The notes beneath the pieces were generated by a model. The model did no database searches, was not told where the DNA came from, and was given only the letters and a program-made list of their open reading frames with translations. A stretch of 64,000 nt of DNA from B73-G16 sp964611295 (GTDB taxonomy: Bacteria > Desulfobacterota > B13-G15): NCBI GenBank assembly GCA_964611295.1, contig CAZSWV010000001.1:124001-188000 (forward strand), written 5' to 3'. Positions 41,124 to 49,596 of the stretch are shown piece by piece. A program made the position numbers and the translations under genes. Each line of letters begins with the position of its first letter. Within the stretch, counting starts at the first letter, position 1.

Positions 41124-42160
41124 CACAAGGTGATTTTCATCCCTCCGTTTTTAAGGGAAAGTTGCCCTAAATCGAGTAACCTTAAGGTTTCAAGGGAATA
41201 TCTGCCCAAAGAGGGCACGTCCTTGCCGTTGTCAATGGCATCGATAAAGGCACACAGGGCCAGATACAGGGGTTCATCTTTCCCAAAATCGATCCAAGTT
41301 TTTTCCTCCTTGCTTTGGGCTGGGATGAGGTTAGGCGAAGGAACCCCCCATACGGACTCGGTAGGCCTTGTACCAAACTTGAAGCTATAGAGGATTACCT
41401 GCCTTTTGGTAAACCTTCCCTCGTAAAATATGGCCCCCTTTTCACCTATAACGGTCAAACTCGCAGTGCTTTTAGGATAGCACCAACTTAAATGAACCCA
41501 AACTAGGATGCCTCCTTCGAGTTCCAAGTTTGCGAGGACGACGTCCTCAAGTTCTTCTTGTAAGAAGGCTTTCCCTGTAACCGCGATAGACAAGGGTCTT
41601 TGTCTCAACAGGAACCTTATTATGGAAAGGTCGTGGGGAGCTGAGTTCCACCAAACGTTTGAATCACAGCGTATGCGCCCCATGCCGAGTCTTTCCAATA
41701 CCACGTATTGTATTTCTCCTATGGCCTTTTCTTCGACGAGTTCTTTTACCAAAAGAAGGGCAGGATCATAGAGGAAGGTCTCATCCACGAACAAGACCTT
41801 TCCCTTCTGATCGGCAAGTTCTACCAACTCAAGCCCTTCTTTATAACTCATGGCCATGGGCTTTTCGACAAATACGTGTTTACCAGCTTGGAGGGCCACC
41901 TTTGCAGGGAGGTAATGGAGAGAAGGAGGGGTGACGATACATATGGCATCTATTTGTGGGTCTGCTATCAACTCCTCTGGATCCGACACCAGGGAAACGG
42001 TGGGGAAGAGCCTCCTTAACTCTTCTTGGTTGCCTTTGTTGGGATCACAAATGGCCTTTACCTTTACCCCTTCTATGGACTCCAAACTCCTTACCACGTT
42101 CCTTCCCCAATAACCTCCGCCTAAAACCCCTATTCTTAGCTTTTCTGAAAAGCCCGACAT
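41123..42160 (-). CDS. Gfo/Idh/MocA-family sugar oxidoreductase
   Basis: NAD(P)-dependent dehydrogenase, 345 residues. The Rossmann motif GVLGGGYWGRNVVRSL is near the N-terminus, IVTPPSLHYLPAKVAL and the catalytic HVFVEKPMAM follow. Members such as GnnA and WlbA oxidise C3 of UDP-sugars for later transamination. The neighbouring DegT aminotransferase makes a 3-keto to 3-amino sugar route plausible, but the substrate is inferred. Confidence 0.9.
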   Translation of the reverse strand: MSGFSEKLRIGVLGGGYWGRNVVRSLESIEGVKVKAICDPNKGNQEELRRLFPTVSLVSDPEELIADPQIDAICIVTPPSLHYLPAKVALQAGKHVFVEKPMAMSYKEGLELVELADQKGKVLFVDETFLYDPALLLVKELVEEKAIGEIQYVVLERLGMGRIRCDSNVWWNSAPHDLSIIRFLLRQRPLSIAVTGKAFLQEELEDVVLANLELEGGILVWVHLSWCYPKSTASLTVIGEKGAIFYEGRFTKRQVILYSFKFGTRPTESVWGVPSPNLIPAQSKEEKTWIDFGKDEPLYLALCAFIDAIDNGKDVPSLGRYSLETLRLLDLGQLSLKNGGMKITL

Positions 42161-43074
42161 TTAGAGTCCTCCCATACAGCTTTGACCTTAAAGGCCCCTT
42201 GAGACTTTACCTTGAGGAACCGTTCTAGGTTCCTCACCACCACGTGAAAGACCGCCAGGAGGGAGCAGCTCAACAGGAATAACAAAAACAATGGCCAAAA
42301 GGGCCAGACCAAAGCCGTGATGCCAAAAAGCAAGGCAAGGGCTAAAAGGCCTTTTTCGGCCTTTTTCAACTTCCTTTGCCACCTTTCAGGTCCCAAGAGG
42401 ACGAACTTTATGGTTAGGAGTTCCCTTATCACTTCCCATGTCCGTTTGAGGCCGTAATGGCTTCTGCCTGCGCCCCTTTTTCTATCGTTAACTATCACTT
42501 CGCCGACATCATCCGACTTGAGGCCGAAAAGGGCAGGCAGGAACCGATGAAAGCCATGGGGTATCTGAAAGCCCTTCACCACCTCGGCACGATATCCCTT
42601 AAGCCCACATCCTGTGTCGTGGACTTTACACCCTGTGACCTTTGAAATGAGCCAATTGGCTACTCTAGAGGGCAAAACGCGTGTGAAAAAGGGTTCTTGC
42701 CTTTTCTTCCGCCAACCACTTACGGCTTTGTAACCCCTTTCAAGTAGGTTTAGGACCTTCGGGATATCCCGTGGGTCGTTTTGACCGTCACCGTCCATGG
42801 TGACGATCCATTCACCGCGTGAAAAAAGGTAACCGGCCGAAAGGGCAGCAGCTTCCCCAAAGTTTCCGTCAAGTTCAACCACCCTTACAGTGGCGTCCCT
42901 TCGCTGGATCTCTTGCAATATTTCACTTGTAGCATCTGTACTACCGTCGTTTACGAAGACCACTTCATAGGTCAAACGAAGGGAATCCAGTACGCCTTTT
43001 AGTTCCTCGTAAAGCATCTTAATGTTTCCCTCTTCATTGTGGACCGGTATTACTACTGAAAGTTTAGGATTCAT
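42136..43074 (-). CDS. Polyprenyl-phosphate glycosyltransferase (ArnC/DPMS-like GT2)
   Basis: GT2 enzyme of 312 residues with SVVIPVHNEEGNIKML, VFVNDGSTDAT, the MDGDGQNDP metal motif and GRSHYGLKRTW, as in ArnC/DPM1-type transferases. Two C-terminal membrane helices (about 245-285) anchor it. It probably loads a sugar on undecaprenyl phosphate, providing the donor for the ArnT-like protein of the same operon. It overlaps the oxidoreductase gene by 25 bp and the aminotransferase gene by ATGA. Confidence 0.92.
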   Translation of the reverse strand: MNPKLSVVIPVHNEEGNIKMLYEELKGVLDSLRLTYEVVFVNDGSTDATSEILQEIQRRDATVRVVELDGNFGEAAALSAGYLFSRGEWIVTMDGDGQNDPRDIPKVLNLLERGYKAVSGWRKKRQEPFFTRVLPSRVANWLISKVTGCKVHDTGCGLKGYRAEVVKGFQIPHGFHRFLPALFGLKSDDVGEVIVNDRKRGAGRSHYGLKRTWEVIRELLTIKFVLLGPERWQRKLKKAEKGLLALALLFGITALVWPFWPLFLLFLLSCSLLAVFHVVVRNLERFLKVKSQGAFKVKAVWEDSKCRAFQKS

Positions 43075-44180
43075 CTTCCTTCAAAGAACTCCTTTACCTT
43101 GTCTATCACGTATTGGACTTCTTCTTCTTGAAGTTCAGGGAAGAGAGGCAAGGAGAGCACTTCTGCGCATATCTTCTCAGATACCGGAAGTTTCACTTCT
43201 CCATAACCTTCCTGTATCCAAGCTTGCTGTTTATGCAAAGGCACAGGATATTGAACTCCTGTTTCAATGCCAGCCTCCTTCAAGAAGGCCATAAGTTCTT
43301 CCCTTTGTGGTGTCCTTATGACATAACGATGATAGACGGACTTACGGTCCTCGAACTCAGGGGGTGTCTTCACTTCCTTTATGTCTTTCAGGGCCTCGGT
43401 ATACATACGCGCTAGATGGCGACGCCTTTCGTTGTCCTCGTCAAGGAGCCTGAGCCTTATCCTCAATACAACCGCCTGCAGTTCGTCCAGACGGCTGTTG
43501 AATCCATAAAAGAGGTGTTCGTTTTTCTTCTTTTGGCCGTGTACCCTTAAGAGATCCAGCTTCTGAGCTACTTCAGGGTCATCGGTAGTACAGAAACCGG
43601 CATCGCCAAAGGCCCCGAGGTTCTTGACCACTCCGCAGCTGAAGCATCCTACATCGCCAAATCCTCCTACTTTTTTCCCTTTGTACTCGGCTCCATGGGC
43701 ATGGGAACAATCTTCTATCAGTTTAAGCCCTCTACTCTGCTTTATCTCCAGAAGTGGCTCCATATAAGCAGGGTGTCCGTACATATGTACTACTATAATG
43801 GCCTTTGTGCGAGGGGTGAGTTTCCGCAAGATGTCCTCGGGATCTGGACCGAAGTCTTCTTCCCTTGCTTCTACCAAGACGGGGCGAGCCCCTGCCCACT
43901 TTATGGCCTCCACTGCTGCCATAAAGGCGTTAGCGTGGACCATCACCTCATCACCTGGACCGATGCCGCAGGCCAAAAGTCCCAACAACAAGGCGTCACT
44001 TCCAGAGGCCACCCCAAAGGCATAACGGGTTCCAATGTAAGAAGCTATCTCCTCCTCAAAGGCCTTGAGATGAAATCCACCTAGGAGCCTCATCTCATCT
44101 AAGGCCCTGTCCCATTCCTTCAACACCTCCTCCTTTATCCTCCTTGCAGCCCTTTTCAAATCAAGGAGTGGTACCTGCAT
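43071..44180 (-). CDS. DegT/DnrJ/EryC1/StrS-family sugar aminotransferase
   Basis: PLP-dependent sugar aminotransferase, 369 residues. Conserved segments are ASGSDALLLGL, IEDCSHAHGAEYKGKKVG and the Schiff-base lysine in GCFSCGVVKNLGAFGDAG. The C-terminal PVPLHKQQAW segment is typical. It may act after the adjacent Gfo/Idh oxidoreductase to make an amino sugar nucleotide. AAGGAGGAAAAAG precedes the ATG, which lies inside the 3' end of the ArnT-like gene. Confidence 0.93.
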   Translation of the reverse strand: MQVPLLDLKRAARRIKEEVLKEWDRALDEMRLLGGFHLKAFEEEIASYIGTRYAFGVASGSDALLLGLLACGIGPGDEVMVHANAFMAAVEAIKWAGARPVLVEAREEDFGPDPEDILRKLTPRTKAIIVVHMYGHPAYMEPLLEIKQSRGLKLIEDCSHAHGAEYKGKKVGGFGDVGCFSCGVVKNLGAFGDAGFCTTDDPEVAQKLDLLRVHGQKKKNEHLFYGFNSRLDELQAVVLRIRLRLLDEDNERRRHLARMYTEALKDIKEVKTPPEFEDRKSVYHRYVIRTPQREELMAFLKEAGIETGVQYPVPLHKQQAWIQEGYGEVKLPVSEKICAEVLSLPLFPELQEEEVQYVIDKVKEFFEGR

Positions 44181-45744
44181 CTTTTTCCTCCTTGTTTGTC
44201 ACTACTGAAAGCTCTTTACCCCCTACCTTTTGCTCAAAGACTACCTTTACCTTCGCCCCTTTTTCAACCACCTCCTGTAAGTCCTTTTTGCGGATGACAC
44301 ATACCAAAGGTCCCTTCCCTAATTCCTCGAGGAGTTCCCTTGGGTCGTAAATCCTCCTTATCGGTACTATACCTGTATAGAAGTTCAGTTCAGCTCCTTG
44401 AAGCCTATAGACCGCCAGCTTGTCGCCCCTTTCCATCACGTGAAGCACCTTTTCTGAGAAAGGTCTCCAGGACTTGTAAGGGTTGATCTGGGGAAGGACG
44501 TGGAAAACAAGGTACATATAAAGGGCAAACCCTGTTAGGGCTATGGCGAAGGTGCCTTTTTCGTACTGTGCTTTCCTCGTGAACAAAAGCACCAAGGTCC
44601 CCCCTACAGCACAAAGGAGGGAGAGGAAAACAGCGCCTTCTAACGCATTGGGAAGGTAAGCTTTTGCCTTGGGCAAAAAGGCCCAAAGGCAGGCGGCAGT
44701 TGTCAAAAGCAAGATGCCTGTGATCTTAAAAAGGGTTCGTAAGGTCACCCCATTTCCAAGACATGCCCCTACCAAAAGTGAGGCAGAAGGATAAAGGGGC
44801 AGCAGGTACAGTTCTCTTTTTGCCTTAGATAAGGAGAAGAACAAAAAGCCGAGGACGAACCAACCCAAGGGCAGAAGAAGCCTTTCCTTCTCTTTCCAAG
44901 CCCTGAAAAACGCCAATGGCAAGAAGACACTCCAGGGGAGGAAGTCTACGGGGAAATTGTAAAGGTAATAGTAAAAAGGACGGTCGTGGCCGTACGCCTT
45001 GAGAAAGGTAGAAGCTGTCTTATGCCAAAATAAGCCCTCCATGTATTCCGGGCCTTCTAAGTAAAGGACAAGGTAAAGCCAAAGCCCAATGGGTATTATG
45101 AACCCTAAAAGTCCCACTAAATGGTGGGAGGACAAAAGGAGTTTGATCTTGCGCCTGTAAAGGACAAAAGGACCGATGGCGAGTACAAAGACTATGAGGG
45201 CCGGGTAAAGCTTTGTAAGGAAACCAAAGGCCAAGCTCAAGTATGACAAAGAAAAAAAGGCCGTCTTCCCCTTTTTCGCCTCCATGCCCTTGAGGAAGAG
45301 GAGTATGGAAAGGGTAACGAAGAAAGTAAGAGTGGCATCTATATTTGCCCTTCTGGCAAGCCAAAAGTACTCCACCGAGGTAGCAAGTACAAGCCCTGAG
45401 AGAAGGCCTGCTTTAGCATCCCTTATCTTCCTACCAAGCAGGTATACACAAATTACAGTCATAAGGCCAAAAAAAGCTGAAGGGAGACGTGCAGAGGTCG
45501 CATCAACCCTTCCCATGAGCCTTGAGGCCATAGCTATTAGCCAGAAGAACATGGGGGGTTTATCATAGTATGTCTCTCCGTTCAGATGAGGGATAAGCCA
45601 ATTCCTTCCGATCATCATCTCCCTTGCTACCTCTGCATAACGGGGTTCGTCAGGGTTCCAGAGGTCCCATCCCCCTAAGTTCAAGAAGAACAGCGGAAGG
45701 CAAAAGGCCAATAAGATCAGTAGGTGTAAAAAGGACCTTTTCAT
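44161..45744 (-). CDS. ArnT/PMT-family lipid-linked sugar transferase
   Basis: Membrane glycosyltransferase of the GT-C superfamily, 527 residues with about 11-12 helices. The first periplasmic loop has LWNPDEPRYAEVAREM, the catalytic acidic motif of ArnT (DEARYAE in enterobacteria), and YYDKPPMFFWLIA follows. A C-terminal soluble domain is present. It would move a sugar from undecaprenyl phosphate to lipid A or another surface acceptor. Co-transcription with ArnC-like and aminotransferase genes supports amino-sugar addition. Confidence 0.92.
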   Translation of the reverse strand: MKRSFLHLLILLAFCLPLFFLNLGGWDLWNPDEPRYAEVAREMMIGRNWLIPHLNGETYYDKPPMFFWLIAMASRLMGRVDATSARLPSAFFGLMTVICVYLLGRKIRDAKAGLLSGLVLATSVEYFWLARRANIDATLTFFVTLSILLFLKGMEAKKGKTAFFSLSYLSLAFGFLTKLYPALIVFVLAIGPFVLYRRKIKLLLSSHHLVGLLGFIIPIGLWLYLVLYLEGPEYMEGLFWHKTASTFLKAYGHDRPFYYYLYNFPVDFLPWSVFLPLAFFRAWKEKERLLLPLGWFVLGFLFFSLSKAKRELYLLPLYPSASLLVGACLGNGVTLRTLFKITGILLLTTAACLWAFLPKAKAYLPNALEGAVFLSLLCAVGGTLVLLFTRKAQYEKGTFAIALTGFALYMYLVFHVLPQINPYKSWRPFSEKVLHVMERGDKLAVYRLQGAELNFYTGIVPIRRIYDPRELLEELGKGPLVCVIRKKDLQEVVEKGAKVKVVFEQKVGGKELSVVTNKEEKDAGTTP

Positions 45745-46346
45745 GGGTTTCGCCTACGGAGACGTATTGAGAGCCAATACGCGAAAGCTACCGCAAAAGC
45801 CAAAGCAACAAGGCCTAATGTGGCCTCTTTGAGATGTAACCTTAACAAATCCTCGTTTTCACCTACCCAGTATCCCAATATGGCCAATACCGTTACCCAA
45901 AGTCCCGCTCCAAGGGAGGTGAAGACAGAGAAGCTGAGAAGGGGCATCTTCGTCAATCCAGCCGGAAGCGATATGTATTGCCTTATGGCTGGAAGGAGCC
46001 TGCCCACGAAGGTACTGACATGCCCATGTTTTTGGAAGAAGCGATCGGCCTTGGCAAGTGTCTCCTTTTTAATTAAAAGCCGCGCACCATATCTCTCCAG
46101 AAAGGGACGGCCGAGTTTGGCAGCCACCATATAATTGAAAAGGGCACCGAACAGACTCCCGAGGGTCCCGCTCACGATTACAGCCCACAGCTCCAACCTG
46201 CCTTTAGACGCCAGGTAACCGGCAGGAGGGATAACTACTTCACTGGGGAAGGGGATAAAAGAGGACTCTATGAACATAAGGAAGATTATGCCAGGGTATC
46301 CAAGCCGTTCTAAAAAGTATATGGCATCTTTTAGAAAATCTACCAT
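45741..46346 (-). CDS. DedA-family membrane protein
   Basis: SNARE-associated/DedA (VTT) protein, 201 residues, with FIESSFIPFPSEVV and the GRFLPAIRQYISLPAGL re-entrant segment. Members include undecaprenyl-phosphate and phosphatidylethanolamine translocases and act in envelope maintenance and polymyxin resistance. As first gene of an operon with Arn-like enzymes, a carrier-lipid recycling role is reasonable. It has its own promoter and a very short leader. Confidence 0.93.
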   Translation of the reverse strand: MVDFLKDAIYFLERLGYPGIIFLMFIESSFIPFPSEVVIPPAGYLASKGRLELWAVIVSGTLGSLFGALFNYMVAAKLGRPFLERYGARLLIKKETLAKADRFFQKHGHVSTFVGRLLPAIRQYISLPAGLTKMPLLSFSVFTSLGAGLWVTVLAILGYWVGENEDLLRLHLKEATLGLVALAFAVAFAYWLSIRLRRRNP

Positions 46347-46361
46347 TTCGGAGCAGGAAGC

Positions 46362-46390
46362 ATTATAACCGAGCCCTGTTCCTTTTTAAA
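46362..46390 (-). promoter_or_regulatory. Promoter of the DedA-ArnT-like operon
   Basis: On the minus strand a perfect TATAAT (46367-46362) has TTTAAA (46390-46385) 17 bp upstream. Transcription would start about nine bases before the DedA ATG. Confidence 0.65.
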
Positions 46391-46422
46391 AGGCCAAAAG
46401 ATCCAGTAAACTAAAGTCAACT

Positions 46423-47061
46423 ATGGGGTTCAAGGTCTTGATATTGGACTGCGATGGGGTGATGTTCGACTCAAAAGAAGCCAATAAGGCCTTTTACGAG
46501 ACTATTTTGTCTAAATTGGGCCTTCCGCCCTTAAGGGATGAGGAATTAGAGTACGCCCACGCCAGTACCGCCCTTCAAGCCTTGACCTTTTTGCTTGAAA
46601 GGAGGGGGGTACATTTGGACGAAGAAAGGATAAGGAAGATGCTACCGAGCCTTTCCATATCCTACGATCCCTTCATGGAATACATGAAGCCCATGCCCCA
46701 TCTTAAGGAGCTTCTCCAAGGGCTTCCTTCAGGCATTAAGAGGGCCATATGTACCAACCGTACAACGACTATACACCCACTCCTTGAGCGTTTTAACCTG
46801 CGCCATTATTTCGACCTAGTGGTATCCGCAAGCGATGTGAAAAGGCCAAAGCCTTTCCCTGACGCTTTGTTGAAGATAACGGAGGCCTTTTCAGTAACGC
46901 CTAAGGAATGTCTTTACGTAGGAGATACTGACCATGACGAAAAAGCCGCTTGCGCCATTTCTATGCCTTTTGTTGCCTATAGAAACCCTCGTCTTCGTGC
47001 CGATTATCACATAGAGGACCTTCTTGAGCTTCTAGAGATCATACGAAGTAAAACACCCTGA
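46423..47061 (+). CDS. HAD-superfamily phosphatase (subfamily IA)
   Basis: Phosphoglycolate phosphatase-like HAD protein, 212 residues. Motif I is ILDCDGVMFDS, motif II ICTNRT, motif III lysine near KRPKPFPD and motif IV YVGDTDHDEKAA; the alpha-helical cap lies in between. The substrate is unknown. It stands between two divergently placed units, overlapping the convergent ABM-domain gene by 23 bp. Confidence 0.9.
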   Translation: MGFKVLILDCDGVMFDSKEANKAFYETILSKLGLPPLRDEELEYAHASTALQALTFLLERRGVHLDEERIRKMLPSLSISYDPFMEYMKPMPHLKELLQGLPSGIKRAICTNRTTTIHPLLERFNLRHYFDLVVSASDVKRPKPFPDALLKITEAFSVTPKECLYVGDTDHDEKAACAISMPFVAYRNPRLRADYHIEDLLELLEIIRSKTP

Positions 47062-47326
47062 ACTTTGCAGGTTCTTCAAGCAATTGGTTGATCTTTTCTT
47101 GTAGTTCTTTCCTTTCGGTATCTTGTTCCCATCTGCGCCAGTCTTCAAGGCTTTTCCACGTACTTATGACCACATAAAGCCGTGGGTCCTCTACAGATCG
47201 TAAGGTCTGCCCGGAAATGTAACCCGGAGCCATGAGGGCCTTTGCACGTAACTGGCGTAATAATTGTCCAAGTTCCTCTTCTTTTCCCTCTTTGATCCGC
47301 CTTTCGATGATGACCTTTATGGCCAT
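47039..47326 (-). CDS. ABM-domain (dimeric alpha/beta-barrel) monooxygenase-like protein
   Basis: Small 95-residue protein with IKVIIERRIKEGKEEELGQLLRQL and YVVISTWKSLEDWRRWE, the pattern of the antibiotic biosynthesis monooxygenase/IsdG-like ferredoxin fold. Some members degrade heme; proximity to heme biosynthesis genes (hemE, hemH, hemY, opposite strand) makes this worth noting, but no heme-ligand residue can be assigned. GGAGG lies before the ATG at 47326; a start at 47347 is less likely. Confidence 0.78.
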   Translation of the reverse strand: MAIKVIIERRIKEGKEEELGQLLRQLRAKALMAPGYISGQTLRSVEDPRLYVVISTWKSLEDWRRWEQDTERKELQEKINQLLEEPAKFRVFYFV

Positions 47327-47389
47327 ATCCACCACCTCCTTTCCCATTAATGCTTAATAGCTCAAGGATTTCGCCTTGCAAGGCAAGGG

Positions 47390-47423
47390 CCTCCGTGTTA
47401 CGCTTCAAAGCGTGTCGCGGAGG
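47390..47423 (+). other. RNA hairpin over the larC translation start
   Basis: CCTCCG (47390-47395) pairs with CGGAGG (47418-47423), and ACGCT (47400-47404) with AGCGT (47409-47413) around TCAA; the four bases between stems pair partly. The hairpin buries the GTG at 47412 and the GGAGG next to the TTG at 47427. Confidence 0.6.
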
Positions 47424-48581
47424 GTCTTGTATTTCGATTGTTTTTCTGGGGTAAGCGGGGACATGATCATAGGGGCCCTTGTGGATTTGGGAGTCCCAGT
47501 TGACCTTTTGCAGAAGGGGTGGGAAGCAGTAGGGGGTAAGGGAAGGGTAGAGGTCTTGGAAGTCTCAAGAAGGGGTATAAGGGGGAAAAAAGTAAAGGTA
47601 GAACTGCCTCATGTCCATTACGAACCTGTACAGATGAAAAAACTCATCCAAGAGGCACCTATCCCCCAGAGGGCAAAAGATGTGGCCCTTAAAGCCCTAG
47701 GTCTGCTTGAAGAGGCCGAAAAAGAAGTACACGGAATAAGCGAGGGTTTCCACGAACTGGGGGACCCTGACACCCTTTTTGACCTCCTTTGTGCAGGTCT
47801 TGCCCTGGATTATTTATCTCCAGACGAGGTCTATTGCTCACCCCTTCCACTGTCAAGGGGAGAAGTGAGATGCGAACACGGCCCCTTGCCCTTGCCAGCT
47901 CCTGCTACCTTAGCACTCCTCAAAGGGGTCCCCGTGTATCCCTTAAGGTCATCCATAGAGAACGTTACCCCAACAGGTGTGGCTTTACTTCGTGCCGTGG
48001 TCAATGGGTTTCGGGAATTTCCAGAGATGGTGGTTGAAGCTGTGGGTTATGGAGCAGGCGATTTGGATCCGCCCGAGGTCCCGAACCTATTAAGGGCTGT
48101 TTGGGGCAAGGCTACCGAAGTTGAGGACTATATCTGGGTGTTGGAAGCGGACCTTGACGATGTGAATCCTGAGTTCCTCCCATATTTGGAGCAACGGTTG
48201 AGAGAGGCAGGTGTGAGGGATGTAGGGGTTTATCCCCTTAGGATGAAAAAGGGGAGATTAGGCTGCACGGTCCGCTGTCTAGTGGAGGCCCCTTTCAAGG
48301 ACGGGGTCATAGAGGTCTTTTTTGAAGAGTCCACGACCTTTGGGATAAGAGGATGGAAGGCGAACAGATGGGTCTTAGACAGAGAGATAGAAGAGGTCCT
48401 GACGCCATATGGGGCGGTAAAGGTAAAGGTGGGAAGGTTGGGAGGAAGGCTCATGGGTTTTTCCCCTGAACACGAAAGTTGTAAGGCCTTAGCGCAATCC
48501 GCTAAAAGGCCCCTTAAGGAGATATACGCAGAGGCTATCAAGGCCTTTTTGGAGTCAAGGGGTGGGTCACAGGATAGATAA
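47412..48581 (+). CDS. larC: LarC-type nickel-pincer cofactor cyclometallase
   Basis: LarC inserts nickel into the pincer cofactor of lactate racemase-type enzymes. The signature YFDCFSGVSGDMIIGALVDLG starts the protein; HVHYEP, FHELGDPDTLFDLL and ENVTPTGVALL are further family blocks, and the full length (389 residues) is in one frame. LarA, LarB and LarE are not in the window. Possible starts are TTG 47376, GTG 47412 and TTG 47427; GTG is chosen by length. The start lies in a strong RNA hairpin. The 3' end overlaps hemE by 20 bp. Confidence 0.9.
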   Translation: MSRRVLYFDCFSGVSGDMIIGALVDLGVPVDLLQKGWEAVGGKGRVEVLEVSRRGIRGKKVKVELPHVHYEPVQMKKLIQEAPIPQRAKDVALKALGLLEEAEKEVHGISEGFHELGDPDTLFDLLCAGLALDYLSPDEVYCSPLPLSRGEVRCEHGPLPLPAPATLALLKGVPVYPLRSSIENVTPTGVALLRAVVNGFREFPEMVVEAVGYGAGDLDPPEVPNLLRAVWGKATEVEDYIWVLEADLDDVNPEFLPYLEQRLREAGVRDVGVYPLRMKKGRLGCTVRCLVEAPFKDGVIEVFFEESTTFGIRGWKANRWVLDREIEEVLTPYGAVKVKVGRLGGRLMGFSPEHESCKALAQSAKRPLKEIYAEAIKAFLESRGGSQDR

Positions 48582-49596
48582 CCCTATTTTGGTGAAAGCC
48601 GCCCTTAAGAGGCCTGTGCCCTATACCCCTGTCTGGTTGATGAGGCAGGCAGGCCGTTATCTAAAGGAGTACAGGGAGTTAAGGGAAAGGTACACTTTTT
48701 GGGAGCTCTGTAAAAATCCAGAACTTATAGCGAGGATCACACTGTTACCGATTAGGAAGTTCAACCTGGATGGAGCTATTTTGTTTTCCGACCTCCTTTT
48801 GCCTTTGGTGGAACTTGGTTTTGAGGTTTTCATGGACGACGAGGGTCCTAAGTTATTGACCCCTTTGCAGAGGCCCGATGAGTTGGAAAGGCTGGAATCC
48901 AGAAGGCTCCTTGAGCGGATCGGTTATCTCAAAGAGGCTGTTGTTGCCTTAAAGCAAGAGCTTTCGCCGAAAGTTGCCCTTATCGGCTTTGCCGGTGCTC
49001 CCTTTACACTTGCCTGCTACCTTATAGAAGGGAAAGGCGGCAGTTTTTTGAAGGTGAAGGAGTTCATGCGTAAGCAACCCAAGGTCTTCGCCACCTTGAT
49101 GGAAAAACTTTCGGAGGTCGTTTTGGAATTCCTCAAGGTACAAGTGGAAGCAGGTTGTGACTTGGTTCAGGTTTTCGACAGCTGGGCCGGTGTCCTAAGT
49201 CCCTATGAATATAACCGTTACGTCATGCCCTTCAGTCGAAAAGTACTAGAGGGGGTTGGTGTACCTGTGGTTCACTTTTCTACGTGCACAGCCGGTTATG
49301 TAGAGCTTATAGCCGAAGCAGGTGGAGAGGTGATAGGGTTGGATTGGCGGGTTGACCTTGCACAGGCCTGGCAGAGGCTAGGCTACCGAAAGGCCATACA
49401 GGGCAATTTGGACCCTTCTGTTTTGCTTGGACCAAAAGAAGTGATAAGGAGGGAGACAGAACAGATCCTAAGCTCTGTCCGTGGTAGACCTGGCCACATC
49501 TTCAACCTAGGCCATGGGGTGTTGCCACAAACGCCTGAGGACAACGTGGCCTACGTCGTGGACCTTGTACATAGCTTGACAGAGGCAAAGGGGTGA
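48562..49596 (+). CDS. hemE: Uroporphyrinogen decarboxylase
   Basis: Converts uroporphyrinogen III to coproporphyrinogen III. The N-terminal WLMRQAGRYLKEYRELR signature, GFAGAPFTLACYLIEG, QVFDSWAGVLSP and FNLGHGVLPQTPEDNV are all present in 344 residues. The GTG start at 48562 has GGAG seven bases upstream and overlaps larC. It is first of a hemE-hemH-hemY set with 4-bp overlaps. Confidence 0.97.
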   Translation: MGHRIDNPILVKAALKRPVPYTPVWLMRQAGRYLKEYRELRERYTFWELCKNPELIARITLLPIRKFNLDGAILFSDLLLPLVELGFEVFMDDEGPKLLTPLQRPDELERLESRRLLERIGYLKEAVVALKQELSPKVALIGFAGAPFTLACYLIEGKGGSFLKVKEFMRKQPKVFATLMEKLSEVVLEFLKVQVEAGCDLVQVFDSWAGVLSPYEYNRYVMPFSRKVLEGVGVPVVHFSTCTAGYVELIAEAGGEVIGLDWRVDLAQAWQRLGYRKAIQGNLDPSVLLGPKEVIRRETEQILSSVRGRPGHIFNLGHGVLPQTPEDNVAYVVDLVHSLTEAKG

